Shown here in pieces: positions 25,763 to 35,035 of a stretch of 64,000 nt of DNA (its first letter is position 1; every line of letters begins with the position of its first letter). The translations under genes and the position numbers were made by a program. Source of the stretch: Methylobacterium longum (GTDB taxonomy: Bacteria > Pseudomonadota > Alphaproteobacteria > Rhizobiales > Beijerinckiaceae). Where the stretch lies: the NCBI RefSeq assembly GCF_022179385.1, contig NZ_BPQS01000023.1, positions 1 through 64,000 of the forward strand, given 5' to 3'. The notes beneath the pieces were generated by a model. It did not search any database. It was not told where the DNA came from and was given only the letters and a program-made list of their open reading frames with translations.

Positions 25763-28700
25763 TTGACGTGGCTGGGGGATGGATTGCCTACGACCACTCA
25801 ACGATCTCGTTCCTCGCGACTCACGGGAGGCGAAGGCTTCACCTACGAGGACACGGTTGTTGCCTATTACCTGGCCGCCCTCTTGCGAGAGGAGCGTGCG
25901 CAGGGATGCAGGGGCACTGTTGTCAGGGTGGCTGTCCAACAGGATCGCCAGGGTGAAGCCCTTGATGACCTGATCGTCGATGCCGAAGAGGCCGGCGAAG
26001 CCTCGCGCCTGAGTTTGCAGGTCAAGAGCGCGTTTGCAATCAGCGCGGCGGACTCGGATTTCAAGCAAATTATCCAGGCGTCGCTCGCAACGCGGCGCAA
26101 ATCAGAGTTCCAGGTCGGCAAGGACCGATGCGGCTTTATCGTCGGAGAGGTCGCCGTCGGCCGCTTCGGACATCTCACTGAAATTCTGCGTTTCGCGGAG
26201 GCCAGCCCGACCAGCGGCGACTTCGTGGCCCGGTTTCAACAGGGTGGCGAAGCGAGCCTCGATGTCATCGCGCTTCGTGATGAACTCCGACCGCTCATTG
26301 GCGGCGCCGACGATGCCGATCACGACTTCTACCGGCACTTTGTGGGCTACCGTTTTGACAACCTTGCGCCGGGCGGGGACGCCTACGTGCAACTCGCCAA
26401 CCGGCTGGGAGAGATTGTTAATCAAGACGGTGTTGCAGCCACCGAGATCCTTTGCCGTCACGTGCGTCTCGGGGAAGGCAAAGCGCAGGTCTGGACCCGC
26501 AATTCGCTGCTGTCAGGACTGAAGCCTGGTCTGTCCTTCAAGACCTCACCGAGCTACCGGGCTGACGTCGCTGCGCTGAACTCACTGGCGCGGAATTCCT
26601 GCGCCGAAATCAGGGCCGACATTGCCGGCCTGTCGATTGCCCGGGCCGCTCTCGTCGAACACGCGGAAGCCGAAACGCAACTGCACTCCATTACGAACAT
26701 CTCGGGCCTCCCCGGCTGTGGCAAGTCGGTGGTGCTGAGGCGATGTGTCGAACGGGCGCTGGAGAAAGGCCCGGTTCTCTTTCTCACTTCAGATCGTCTC
26801 GAGGGTGCGAGTTGGCGCAGCTTCGCGCGCTCGCAGGGACTTCAGCATCTCGATGCCGAAGCGATCCTCGGAGAGATCGGTGCGACCGGTGTCGCCACCC
26901 TGTTCATCGACGGCATCGACCGGATTAGCCCGTCAAACCGAGGGACCATCGCCGACCTACTGAACGCAATCGAACGCGATCCGGCGCTCAGCCGTTGGCG
27001 CGTTCTTGCCACCTCGCGCGATCAAGGCCTGGAAGTTTTGCGCTCGTGGATTTCGTCATCGCTCTACGCACGTGGCGGCATCGGCAATGTCGATGTCGGC
27101 GCGCTGAGCGTTGAAGAAGCGAAAGTGCTTGGGGAGCAGCACCCTGCACTGAAGCCTTTGCTGTTCGGCGCTGACGCAGTGCAGGAGATTGCCCGCAGGC
27201 CCTTCTTCGCTGCCGTGATCGCCGACCAGGCGGTCGCGATGGCGCTGGACTCCGCGCCTCCACCGCAGACGGAAGCAGAGCTGATCGGCGCCTGGTGGCG
27301 AGCAGGCGGATACAATCTGAAACCAACTGCGGCGGATGGTCGTCAGCGCGCCCTGCTTGAGCTGGCGGAAGCGGGTGCTCCGACGCTGGGAAAAGGCATT
27401 CACCGTCGCAGCATCAGCAGCGAGACGGCAGCGCAACTTGGGGGGCTACGCAGGGACAAGATCGTCGACGTCGTCGTTGAAGGCAGCCGGTACAAATTCT
27501 CCCACGACATCTTCTTCGAGTGGTCGTTCTTCCGTCTCTTGATCGACGAAGGTGGGGCGTGGCCGGGCGCGCTGATCAAGGCAGGCGAGCCCCCGTTGCT
27601 CGCCCGCATCGTCGGCCTGCTTGCTCAATCCGAATATGAAAAAGCTGAGTCGTGGGCGGCCGGATACGTGGCTCTCTCCGAGTTGCGGCTGCGACCGCAA
27701 TGGCGTCGCTCGTGGCTTCTGGGACCGGCGAGCAGCACGAGATTTAAGGCCAACGCTCAGGAGTTCGACGAACTTCTCAATGCGAACGATCACGCCCTGC
27801 TCGAAAAATTCCTAGTCTGGTTTCAGGCGGAGCGGACCATCCCGAGCCCAATAGTCCTGCAGCGCGCCTCAGGCGACATCGATAGCGACATTCTATTGCG
27901 TGCGGCCGACATGCTGGGCTGGCCTTCGGATGTCGCTCAGTGGCAGCGCGTGCTGTCCTGGATCTTCGATCGGAGCGCGACGCTACCGGCGAAAGTCCTG
28001 CCGCACGTCGTCGAGCTGTTCTCGGTGTGGCAGAACATGTGCTCCGGATTTCGCAACGGCATGTCCGGCGCAATCATCACGATCTGCGACAGCTGGCTCA
28101 TTGAAATCGAAGGGGGACAGACGCCTCGATGGAAGGGCATGAAGGACGACACCTGTTCTGTCGTCGCATCTCAGTTGCGGTCGATCATCCTCAAGGCGGC
28201 GACGTCTTATCCGGAGGCGGCGGGTCGCGCGCTAGACCGTATGCTCGCTTGGGAACGCCGATCCGGTGACCTCCTGACAGCGGTCTTCGCGCTGACACCC
28301 ATCCTCGGCACGGTGTTTCCCGAGAAGCTGGCCGAACTCGTTCGCGTGGAAGTCATCAAGGAACTTCCGAAGGATAAGAAGGAGCGCAAGGAGCGCGAAA
28401 ATCGGGCGCGGCAGGAATGGGTGGAGGCCATTCGGGAGAAGCCCGAGGCCGAACGGACGTCCAACGAGCAACGGGCGCTTGAACACCGGAGCATGTTCAT
28501 CGCCGGCGGCGAGGATCGCTACGAACTCGATAATATCGGGATTGATCGGCATCACAGCTCCTTCTATCCGGCAGCGGCCGGACACGAGCCCTTCGACACG
28601 CTGTTCAAGGTAGCTCCAGCCGTTGCGTTGAAGCTGGTCCGCGACTTGTCGAACCATGCCAGCCGGGGCTGGCTGCAGGTACATGAACTTCGTCGCCACA

Positions 28701-31093
28701 ATCACGGTACGCCACTTCCTTTAGAGGTAGAATTCCCGTGGGGGAAGCAGACCTTCTGGGGCGATGAGCGAACCTACGGCTGGTACATTGGCCAGCTCGG
28801 GCCGCAGTCGCTGGAGTCAGCGTGGCTTGCTCAAACCCACTGGGCGCACACCCAGTTGGAGGGCGGCGCCGACCTCGACGCACTCATCCAGCAAGTCACC
28901 GAAGGGCACGAGAACGTCGCGGCCCTTGGGTTAGCGGTCTCGTTGGCGGTGGAGCACAACGAACGCTCGCCTGCGTTGCGTGCGCTGCTCGCGGCTCAGC
29001 GCTTGTGGGTGATGGACAGCAATCGGCAGGCCCAGGAGGCCGGTCGCGGCCTCGTCCTGATGGGCATGGACCCGAGGGATCAGATGACAGCCAACCAGAG
29101 GGCGGCCGACGACTACCTCATGGGTCGCAGCTATCGCGAGCGTTCGCTGAAGGACATTTCCTATCTTTACGCACTCAGCAACGACGAGCAGGAGCGTGAG
29201 TCGTTCGTGCAGCAACTTGCGCGCTTTCCCGACGAGCTTCCGTATGCATACGCGGAGGAAGTCGGCGACGCGGATTTTGAAGCGTATTTGAAGGAGCGCG
29301 CGACGGCATGGGTCGAGTTCGCGCGGAAGGAAAATTACGGCCTGGTCCGCACTGAAGCGGACACCATGCAGGCGCAACTTGTCTATCGGGATCCGACTCC
29401 CAAGACACCTGAGCGACAACAGCAGATCGACGAGAGCCAGAACGCGTTGCGGGATTTCACGGTCGTTGCTTGGGCCAACAAGTCCCTAAGCGAACGAAGC
29501 ATCCAATCCAATGTGACGCTCGCGGCCTCTATCGAGTTCGCGCGCTTCCGCGATCAGCACGACCTATTCCAGTCCGTTGCGGAGGCCGGGTCGGGCATGA
29601 CGCAAGCCTGCGTCGCCTCGGTCGCCGCGATGGTTTTCCGGTTCGGCGGTAGCGAGGCGGATCGGGAGTGGGCCTGGACGATTGTCGAACGCCTCGCGTT
29701 GTTCAAGGACGAGCGGGGCGACGAACGACACGGGAGAAACCCTGCGGACCCGCGGCCGTTTTATGTCGCTGCGCTCTACGACGATGTGCGCGGGGACGCG
29801 CCGCGCGAAACGTCGATGCCACGTCTGTTTGCTACGGCAGCCGACGACAATGCCAACATCTCGCAGATGGCGATAGGAGGTCTGCTCGACGCATATGCGA
29901 TGCCGGAGTTTATCTCCTGGAACGCTGGCATCCTCGCTACCGAACTATTCAGCACCCATGTCGGCTCTTACGACGACCGCGAGGAAGCTCGGGTCAAGGC
30001 GGTCAAACATAAGCGGCAGGCGCTCGACCGCGCTTTGGCGCGTTTGGCGCAACCGGGCGTGTTTGCTGATCTGGTCATCCCACCGCCCGCATGGGTCGAA
30101 GTCACCGAGCAGGAAAAGCGGATACGTCGTCGTTCTGGAGTTGATGCCGACTGGACCTACCCGGGCTTTGACTTCAACCCGCAGGCGGCGGGTCCGATTG
30201 TCCGCGCATTCCCGATCGAGAAGTGGGCTGAGAACCCTGCGCTGCGAACCCAGGTGATTGCCTATGTGCGTTCGCTCGTTTTGTGGACGAGCGAACGCAT
30301 GTTCCCTTCGTTTGCGGAAGACGCGGAAGATGGCAATTTGCGTCTATATGAATGGATCAACGAACTGGCGCAGCTGGTCGCGCGGGTGGTGGTCCTGGTT
30401 CCTGCCGATGAGGCCTGGGAGCAATTCGTCGAACCGATTGCGAGGCACCGGCGCCGCGACGTTCTGCAGTTCATGGATGACCTGACGGAGTCGATCACCT
30501 GCCGCTTCATCTACGATGCGGCGACGATCCCACCGAACGCGATTGAGATCCTGATCGCGATAATGCGGCGGATGCTTTTGGAGCCGGATCTCTCACCCAC
30601 GTCATGGCGGCCAGGTGATAGGATAGATCGCCATTTGGGCAACATCCTCAAATCTCTCCTGCTTGTTTCTGTGAAAGACGCGCCGGGTACGGCGCGTTTT
30701 GCGAACGGCAACTGGAAGGATCTTCCGCAGATGCTTCCGCTTATCGAAGAGCTGATCCTCGCCATCGGCTGGACCGACCTGGCGATGGACAAGTTTCTGA
30801 CCATGTGTGTGCGAGCCGGTGAGCACGTACCGATAGAGCTGTTTGCACGCCTCGTCGGCGTTAGCATGGACTCAGCAGCATTCCGGCTAGAGCGCTGGAA
30901 TGCTGCTGGCATCCCGGCGCAAATCGCCGGCGTTGTTCAACGGCTTGCAGACGCCAAACATCCGCTTCCGGTGGATGATGCGCGAAGCCTGCTGATCCTG
31001 TTGGATCGGTTGGTCGATATGGGTGATCGACGGGCTGCGGCCCTGGAGCAGTCTGAGCATTTCCGGAACATTCAGCTGCGTTCCTTGGCTTAG
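25763..31093 (+). CDS. Avs-like antiphage protein: PD-(D/E)XK nuclease fused to a STAND NTPase
   Basis: A 1776-residue three-part protein. Residues 20-110 look like a Cap4/Mrr-type PD-(D/E)XK nuclease: GGEGFTYED (Glu29), then LDDLIVD (Asp69) and SLQVK (Gln86, Lys88). The STAND NTPase follows: Walker A GLPGCGKS (315-322), Walker B TLFIDGID (379-386) and the LATSRDQG sensor (415-422), with a winged-helix-like region to about 600. The remaining 1150 residues are helical and repeat-like, without a membrane segment. This is the order of Avs proteins, which bind a phage protein through the C-terminus, oligomerise and activate the nuclease. The start TTG 25763 is weak; TTG 25784, with GGGGGAT upstream, is an alternative. 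It is a single-gene unit. Confidence 0.7.
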   Translation: MTWLGDGLPTTTQRSRSSRLTGGEGFTYEDTVVAYYLAALLREERAQGCRGTVVRVAVQQDRQGEALDDLIVDAEEAGEASRLSLQVKSAFAISAADSDFKQIIQASLATRRKSEFQVGKDRCGFIVGEVAVGRFGHLTEILRFAEASPTSGDFVARFQQGGEASLDVIALRDELRPLIGGADDADHDFYRHFVGYRFDNLAPGGDAYVQLANRLGEIVNQDGVAATEILCRHVRLGEGKAQVWTRNSLLSGLKPGLSFKTSPSYRADVAALNSLARNSCAEIRADIAGLSIARAALVEHAEAETQLHSITNISGLPGCGKSVVLRRCVERALEKGPVLFLTSDRLEGASWRSFARSQGLQHLDAEAILGEIGATGVATLFIDGIDRISPSNRGTIADLLNAIERDPALSRWRVLATSRDQGLEVLRSWISSSLYARGGIGNVDVGALSVEEAKVLGEQHPALKPLLFGADAVQEIARRPFFAAVIADQAVAMALDSAPPPQTEAELIGAWWRAGGYNLKPTAADGRQRALLELAEAGAPTLGKGIHRRSISSETAAQLGGLRRDKIVDVVVEGSRYKFSHDIFFEWSFFRLLIDEGGAWPGALIKAGEPPLLARIVGLLAQSEYEKAESWAAGYVALSELRLRPQWRRSWLLGPASSTRFKANAQEFDELLNANDHALLEKFLVWFQAERTIPSPIVLQRASGDIDSDILLRAADMLGWPSDVAQWQRVLSWIFDRSATLPAKVLPHVVELFSVWQNMCSGFRNGMSGAIITICDSWLIEIEGGQTPRWKGMKDDTCSVVASQLRSIILKAATSYPEAAGRALDRMLAWERRSGDLLTAVFALTPILGTVFPEKLAELVRVEVIKELPKDKKERKERENRARQEWVEAIREKPEAERTSNEQRALEHRSMFIAGGEDRYELDNIGIDRHHSSFYPAAAGHEPFDTLFKVAPAVALKLVRDLSNHASRGWLQVHELRRHNHGTPLPLEVEFPWGKQTFWGDERTYGWYIGQLGPQSLESAWLAQTHWAHTQLEGGADLDALIQQVTEGHENVAALGLAVSLAVEHNERSPALRALLAAQRLWVMDSNRQAQEAGRGLVLMGMDPRDQMTANQRAADDYLMGRSYRERSLKDISYLYALSNDEQERESFVQQLARFPDELPYAYAEEVGDADFEAYLKERATAWVEFARKENYGLVRTEADTMQAQLVYRDPTPKTPERQQQIDESQNALRDFTVVAWANKSLSERSIQSNVTLAASIEFARFRDQHDLFQSVAEAGSGMTQACVASVAAMVFRFGGSEADREWAWTIVERLALFKDERGDERHGRNPADPRPFYVAALYDDVRGDAPRETSMPRLFATAADDNANISQMAIGGLLDAYAMPEFISWNAGILATELFSTHVGSYDDREEARVKAVKHKRQALDRALARLAQPGVFADLVIPPPAWVEVTEQEKRIRRRSGVDADWTYPGFDFNPQAAGPIVRAFPIEKWAENPALRTQVIAYVRSLVLWTSERMFPSFAEDAEDGNLRLYEWINELAQLVARVVVLVPADEAWEQFVEPIARHRRRDVLQFMDDLTESITCRFIYDAATIPPNAIEILIAIMRRMLLEPDLSPTSWRPGDRIDRHLGNILKSLLLVSVKDAPGTARFANGNWKDLPQMLPLIEELILAIGWTDLAMDKFLTMCVRAGEHVPIELFARLVGVSMDSAAFRLERWNAAGIPAQIAGVVQRLADAKHPLPVDDARSLLILLDRLVDMGDRRAAALEQSEHFRNIQLRSLA

Positions 31094-31291
31094 TTGTTTG
31101 CGCTTCTGCCACCGAGCCGACCATCCGAACGTCTCTGTTGAGTGAGATGCGGACGGGGGCCGGCTTAGCTTGGGCCGGCGCCTCAAAGCGGACCCTCCGA
31201 AGATCCGTAATGGGTCAAATTCGGTAACAGATTGACTCAAAAAAAACTCGATGAGTAGAGCCGTCCCGCGAATGACTGAGCCCACGATTGC

Positions 31292-31999
31292 TTATGCCGC
31301 TGAGTCCGACTTGGCTCTCATACTTGCGCGTAAGCGAGCAGTCTCCTCCGGGCCGAGCGCGAGGACGAACCTGATGCAATCCTCGAGGAAAACTGCTTCT
31401 CCGGTACCAGACTGCTTGACAGCGCGTAGAATCTCACGCGCTAGCGGCTTGTCAGCCAGGAAGGACATTTGTCGAAATGCCGCCATAGCCTGCCTGCTCA
31501 TTGGGGGAGGCAAATTTCCAACAGGACCCTTGGCGGCGGGTCTGGGGGACGAAGAAGGCTGATCTGAAGTTCTTCGCGCTTCGTGCCTGCCTTGCGTCAC
31601 GAGACGATCTGCCCGTTCGTTGAGTGGGTCTCCGGCATGGCCCTGAACCCACGTCCACTTCACATCACGCTGGCCAGCGAGTTCGTCCAGGCGCTGCATC
31701 AAGTCGAGATTCATCACCGGGCCTTTCGAGTTGCGCCAGCCCTTGGCCTTCCAGCCGCGCATCCACTCGGTGACGGATTTGACCACGTACTGGCTATCGC
31801 AGCGCATCTCGATCTGCGCGCCCTCGGGGAAGTGCTCGAGCGCCCGGATGGCTGCCGTCAGCTCCATGCGGTTGTTTGTACTGTTAGGCTCACCCCCGCA
31901 TAGATCCACAGGCCCGTCCGGGCCAGAGATGACGACTCCCCAGCCACCTGGGCCAGGATTGGGCGAGCAGCCTCCATCAGCATAGACGACGATTCGCAT
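31292..31999 (-). CDS. rnhA: Ribonuclease HI with C-terminal extension
   Basis: A 235-residue enzyme that cleaves RNA in RNA-DNA hybrids. All catalytic residues are visible: Asp8 (YADGG), Glu46 (NRMELTAA), Asp68 (RCDSQYV), His121 (VQGHAG) and Asp131 (ERADRL). The RNase H domain ends near residue 140 as in E. coli RnhA. The other 95 residues (a Ser/Pro linker, then a helical unit with MSRQAMAAFRQMSFLAD) are not part of usual RnhA and I do not recognise them. It converges with the Avs-like gene across a repeat-bearing gap. It may be an accessory copy; the symbol reflects only the catalytic domain. Confidence 0.8.
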   Translation of the reverse strand: MRIVVYADGGCSPNPGPGGWGVVISGPDGPVDLCGGEPNSTNNRMELTAAIRALEHFPEGAQIEMRCDSQYVVKSVTEWMRGWKAKGWRNSKGPVMNLDLMQRLDELAGQRDVKWTWVQGHAGDPLNERADRLVTQGRHEARRTSDQPSSSPRPAAKGPVGNLPPPMSRQAMAAFRQMSFLADKPLAREILRAVKQSGTGEAVFLEDCIRFVLALGPEETARLRASMRAKSDSAA

Positions 32000-32775
32000 C
32001 AGGGCGTAATCCTTTGGGTAGGGAGGCGAGCCCGCGGCCTGAAGAACAGCGGAAGCAACCTCGTCCCGGCTTGTAACGCCCTCCCCCGTGGATCTCTACA
32101 GGGGGTAAATCAGTAGAAACCAATTAGTAAGCAACCTCGTGCACCCGACTGAACTCAGATGCACCCACGTGGTGCACGATGAGCTGGAGTAAAACCAAAT
32201 GCGAGGCAATAAAGATGATCACAATATTGTGTGCAGAAATTCCATGATTGCGCTATCCTTCTGATTTCAGTGAACATTCTGGCTGTTCTGGCAGCCGGCT
32301 GGCACGACCTTGCCCGCAGGGCGTCCCCCTGCGGCAGCTGAGCGATCGCCGCGGTAGCTAGGGTTTGATCGAACGGCGAGTAGGCCGCCCGGGCGTTCCG
32401 GCCCCCTCCCGGACCCCCGGGATCGGGCAGTCGAGTTGGCCTGCCGGCGATCTCTGCCACGACCGCGCTTCGTAGGCCGTCGGTGCCAGAACGGGTCGAC
32501 GGGATGACGAACGATCACGCTCGACCGGGCGGGCCGAGCGGTATCGCCATCGCGCCGCTATCCCGCACCCGTGACTGACCTGCGAACGTACCCCTCGCGG
32601 CGATCCTGCGACACCGCCCGAACCGCTCGATCGGTGCGGTCCAGGGTGGCACGCCACGCCGTCTCACGGCCGGCCCGGATCGGTTCGCGTGCCACGGCCG
32701 GTTTGCGCTCGGGCCTGGACGGCCCTCCCCCGATCCCCGCCGCCCTGTCGCATCCGTCCCGGGCGCGGTCCGGCC
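32000..32775. other. Island right margin: no intact gene
   Basis: About 780 bases without an intact gene. The first 280 bases are AT-richer and include a GTGCACC...GGTGCAC type inverted repeat near 32160-32178. From 32335 a degraded integrase tail can be read on the minus strand. GC content rises sharply after about 32.4 kb. Confidence 0.5.
32335..32460 (-). pseudogene. Degenerate tyrosine-recombinase C-terminus
   Basis: The minus-strand translation contains AAYSPFDQTLATAAIAQL (32388-32335), which matches 13 of 18 residues of the segment next to the catalytic Tyr in the intact integrase at 3680-4846 (AAYSPDYQALATAAIERL). An upstream VAEIAG resembles EEVAGQ of the same region, but the LGH and Tyr motifs are gone. 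The rest of the gene is missing. It is read as a remnant of a second integrase. Confidence 0.45.
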
Positions 32776-33756
32776 TCAGCTGTGACCTGACACGGCGTGC
32801 GGGATGTACGGCGCCTCAAGCGCGGCGCACTCGTCAGCACTCAGCTCGAGCGTGAGCGCCGCAACGGCGTCGGTTAGATGCCCCGGCTTGGACGCACCGA
32901 TGATCGGCGTGACCTGTCTGCCTTTGCGCAGAAGCCATGCGAGCGCGATCTGAGCGCGCGGAACGCCCCGCCGCTCAGCGACCTCGCCCAGCGCATCCAC
33001 CACCTTGCGGTCCGCCTCCTCGGTCTTCCCGTAGAAGCGGTGAAGCGCATCGTCCGTCCTGAGGCGCTCGGTCGTCTCGTCCCAGGGGCGCGTGAGCCGC
33101 CCACGCGCCAGCGGGCTCCAGGGCATCACCGCGACGCCCTCCTCGGCGCACAGGGGCAGCATCTCCCGTTCCTCCTCCCGGTAGAGGAGGTTCACGTGGT
33201 TCTGCATGCTGACGAACTCCGTCCAACCGTGCAGGCGCGAGACGTACAGCGCTTTGGCAAAGCGCCAAGCCGGCATCGAGGAAGCGCCGATGTAGCGGGC
33301 CTTGCCCGCCTTCACGACATCATGGAGCGCCTCCAGGGTCTCCTCGATCGGCGTGTCGCAGTCGAAGCGATGGATCTGGTAGAGGTCGACGTAGTCGGTG
33401 CCGAGGCGCGTCAGACTCGCGTCGATCTCCTGCATGATCGCCTTGCGCGACAGGCCCATCCCGTTCGGGCCGGGTCGCATGCGATTGTAGACCTTGGTGG
33501 CGAGGACGATGTCGTCGCGGCTGGCGAATTCCTTCAGCAGTCTCCCCGTGATCTCCTCCGACGAGCCGTCGGAGTACACGTTCGCCGTGTCGAAGAAGTT
33601 GATCCCCTGTTCGATGGCCTGGCGGACGATAGGCCGGCTCCTCTCCTCATCGAGCGTCCAGGGGTGATTGCCCCTGTCAGGCTCACCGAAGGTCATGCAG
33701 CCGAGGCAGAGGCGAGAGACCTTGATCCCCGTGGAACCGAATTTCACGTACTCCAT
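32776..33756 (-). CDS. Aldo/keto reductase
   Basis: A 326-residue NADPH-dependent oxidoreductase. It opens KFGSTGIKVSRLCLGCMTFG and has the family tetrad: Asp in FFDTANVYSDG (with Tyr), Lys in LATKVYNRM, and His in LYQIHRFDC; the C-terminal VTPIIGASKPGHL segment binds the cofactor phosphate. Length and motifs fit the AKR11/12-like YajO/YccK group that reduces aldehydes. ATG 33756 has GGGAGG upstream. It is the first gene of the core-like half and reads toward the island margin. Confidence 0.9.
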   Translation of the reverse strand: MEYVKFGSTGIKVSRLCLGCMTFGEPDRGNHPWTLDEERSRPIVRQAIEQGINFFDTANVYSDGSSEEITGRLLKEFASRDDIVLATKVYNRMRPGPNGMGLSRKAIMQEIDASLTRLGTDYVDLYQIHRFDCDTPIEETLEALHDVVKAGKARYIGASSMPAWRFAKALYVSRLHGWTEFVSMQNHVNLLYREEEREMLPLCAEEGVAVMPWSPLARGRLTRPWDETTERLRTDDALHRFYGKTEEADRKVVDALGEVAERRGVPRAQIALAWLLRKGRQVTPIIGASKPGHLTDAVAALTLELSADECAALEAPYIPHAVSGHS

Positions 33757-33889
33757 GCAGCCCTCCCGGCGGCAGGTTTGAGGGTCCTTGGGTGCAGCGT
33801 CGATCGATCGGCATGCGGGATAGGAACCCTGCGCGCCGAGCCTCCACCCACCGATGGGCTTGCAGCCTGCCGAGCTTGGTCTTGCTCGC

Positions 33890-35035
33890 TCAGTCCACGA
33901 CCGGCAGTCCTGCGAAGCCGCCCGGCCCGAAATAGGGCTGCAGCGTCTTCGGCTGGTAGATCGCCGTCGAGCACGTTCCACTCTCGTCGTTCGTGCACAG
34001 CTGCGCGGCCTTGCCGTAGCGCTCGATGACACTCCGATGCACCGCCTCGTTAATCGCGCGAACCGGCCGTCCGTTCTCGTCCTGGGCGACGTACAGGCTC
34101 TCATTGAACGCCGTCTCGCACGGCCGCTCACCGATCCGTCGCAGCGTCGGTCGGAAATGGTCGAGGGCGAACAGCCCGGATGAGGAGTCGTGGGCCGCCG
34201 CCGCCGCGTTCAGCGGCCCCGCCGGCAAGCACGTCCAGTCGATCGCGAGCCCCGCCGCCTCGGCTTGCCTCGCCATCCAGACGAGCGGGATGTCGGCGAG
34301 CACCCGGGTCCTGTAGCCACCGCCGACATCGGCATGCGCGCCTGCAAACCACACCTGCTGGACCGAAGAACCGGCCGGTGCGGTCCCCGTCCAATAGGTC
34401 GGGATGAAGTTGTGGCGATGTTCGTCGATCGCCAGCGCCTGCACGGCCGTCTTCACGATGGAGCAAGGGCTCGTGTCGTGGAAGGCGAACGCCTTCTTGT
34501 TGGCGTCCGCGAGAAGGGAACCCGGGATGCCGAGGCTGCCGACCGTGTCCCAGACGCCCAAGAATCGGATCGTCACGCCGTCGTGTACCTGGGCCGCGTA
34601 CCGGTCCCTGAAATCCTGCGGCGTATGGGGTTTGGCGGAGCGGTAATACGCCCAGGCGTCGGGCAGCGACTCCAGGGATGGCCGCTTCAGGACTCCGCAG
34701 GCGGATATCAAGCCAACTAGGCTGCGGGCGGTGAAGGCGCCGCGCGAGAAACCGAACAGGTAGATCTCGTCGCCGGGAACGTAATTCTGAGCGATGAACT
34801 GGTATCCCGACCGTATGTTGTCGTCGATGCCGAGACCAGTCGCGCCCTCTATGAAGGTTTCCAGCTTCAGGCCCGTCGTGCCGACGCCACGAAGGTAGAG
34901 CACGATCTGGAACGTCGCCTCGCCGGTATCGACCGAGCCGTGGATCGAGCGCGCGATCTGCGCGACGTTCGTATCCTCTGTTTGAAGGTCGTCGTTGTTC
35001 CAGGTGCCGTCGCAGCAGACCACGATGCGTTTCAT
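33890..35035 (-). CDS. DUF2235 alpha/beta-hydrolase-fold protein
   Basis: A 381-residue protein. It begins KRIVVCCDGTWNN, the standard DUF2235 opening, and has YLFGFSRGAFTARSL with nucleophile Ser97 in Gly-x-Ser-x-Gly, then a FLGVWDTVGS strand and a WFAGAHADVGGGY segment supplying the His/Asp. The fold is shared with T6SS phospholipase effectors of the Tle1 type, but no secretion genes or signal peptide are present here, so a housekeeping hydrolase is more likely. It lies 134 bases upstream of the aldo/keto reductase gene in the same direction. Confidence 0.85.
   Translation of the reverse strand: MKRIVVCCDGTWNNDDLQTEDTNVAQIARSIHGSVDTGEATFQIVLYLRGVGTTGLKLETFIEGATGLGIDDNIRSGYQFIAQNYVPGDEIYLFGFSRGAFTARSLVGLISACGVLKRPSLESLPDAWAYYRSAKPHTPQDFRDRYAAQVHDGVTIRFLGVWDTVGSLGIPGSLLADANKKAFAFHDTSPCSIVKTAVQALAIDEHRHNFIPTYWTGTAPAGSSVQQVWFAGAHADVGGGYRTRVLADIPLVWMARQAEAAGLAIDWTCLPAGPLNAAAAAHDSSSGLFALDHFRPTLRRIGERPCETAFNESLYVAQDENGRPVRAINEAVHRSVIERYGKAAQLCTNDESGTCSTAIYQPKTLQPYFGPGGFAGLPVVD

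Noticed and set aside
32160..32178. GTGCACC/GGTGCAC inverted repeat as a terminator or att site
   Set aside because: The arms are short and there is no second copy at the other end of the island.
33757..34131. Upstream extension of the aldo/keto reductase to 34131
   Set aside because: The extra 125 residues are Arg/Ser-rich and overlap the DUF2235 gene, while ATG 33756 has a GGGAGG site and starts exactly at the family motif.
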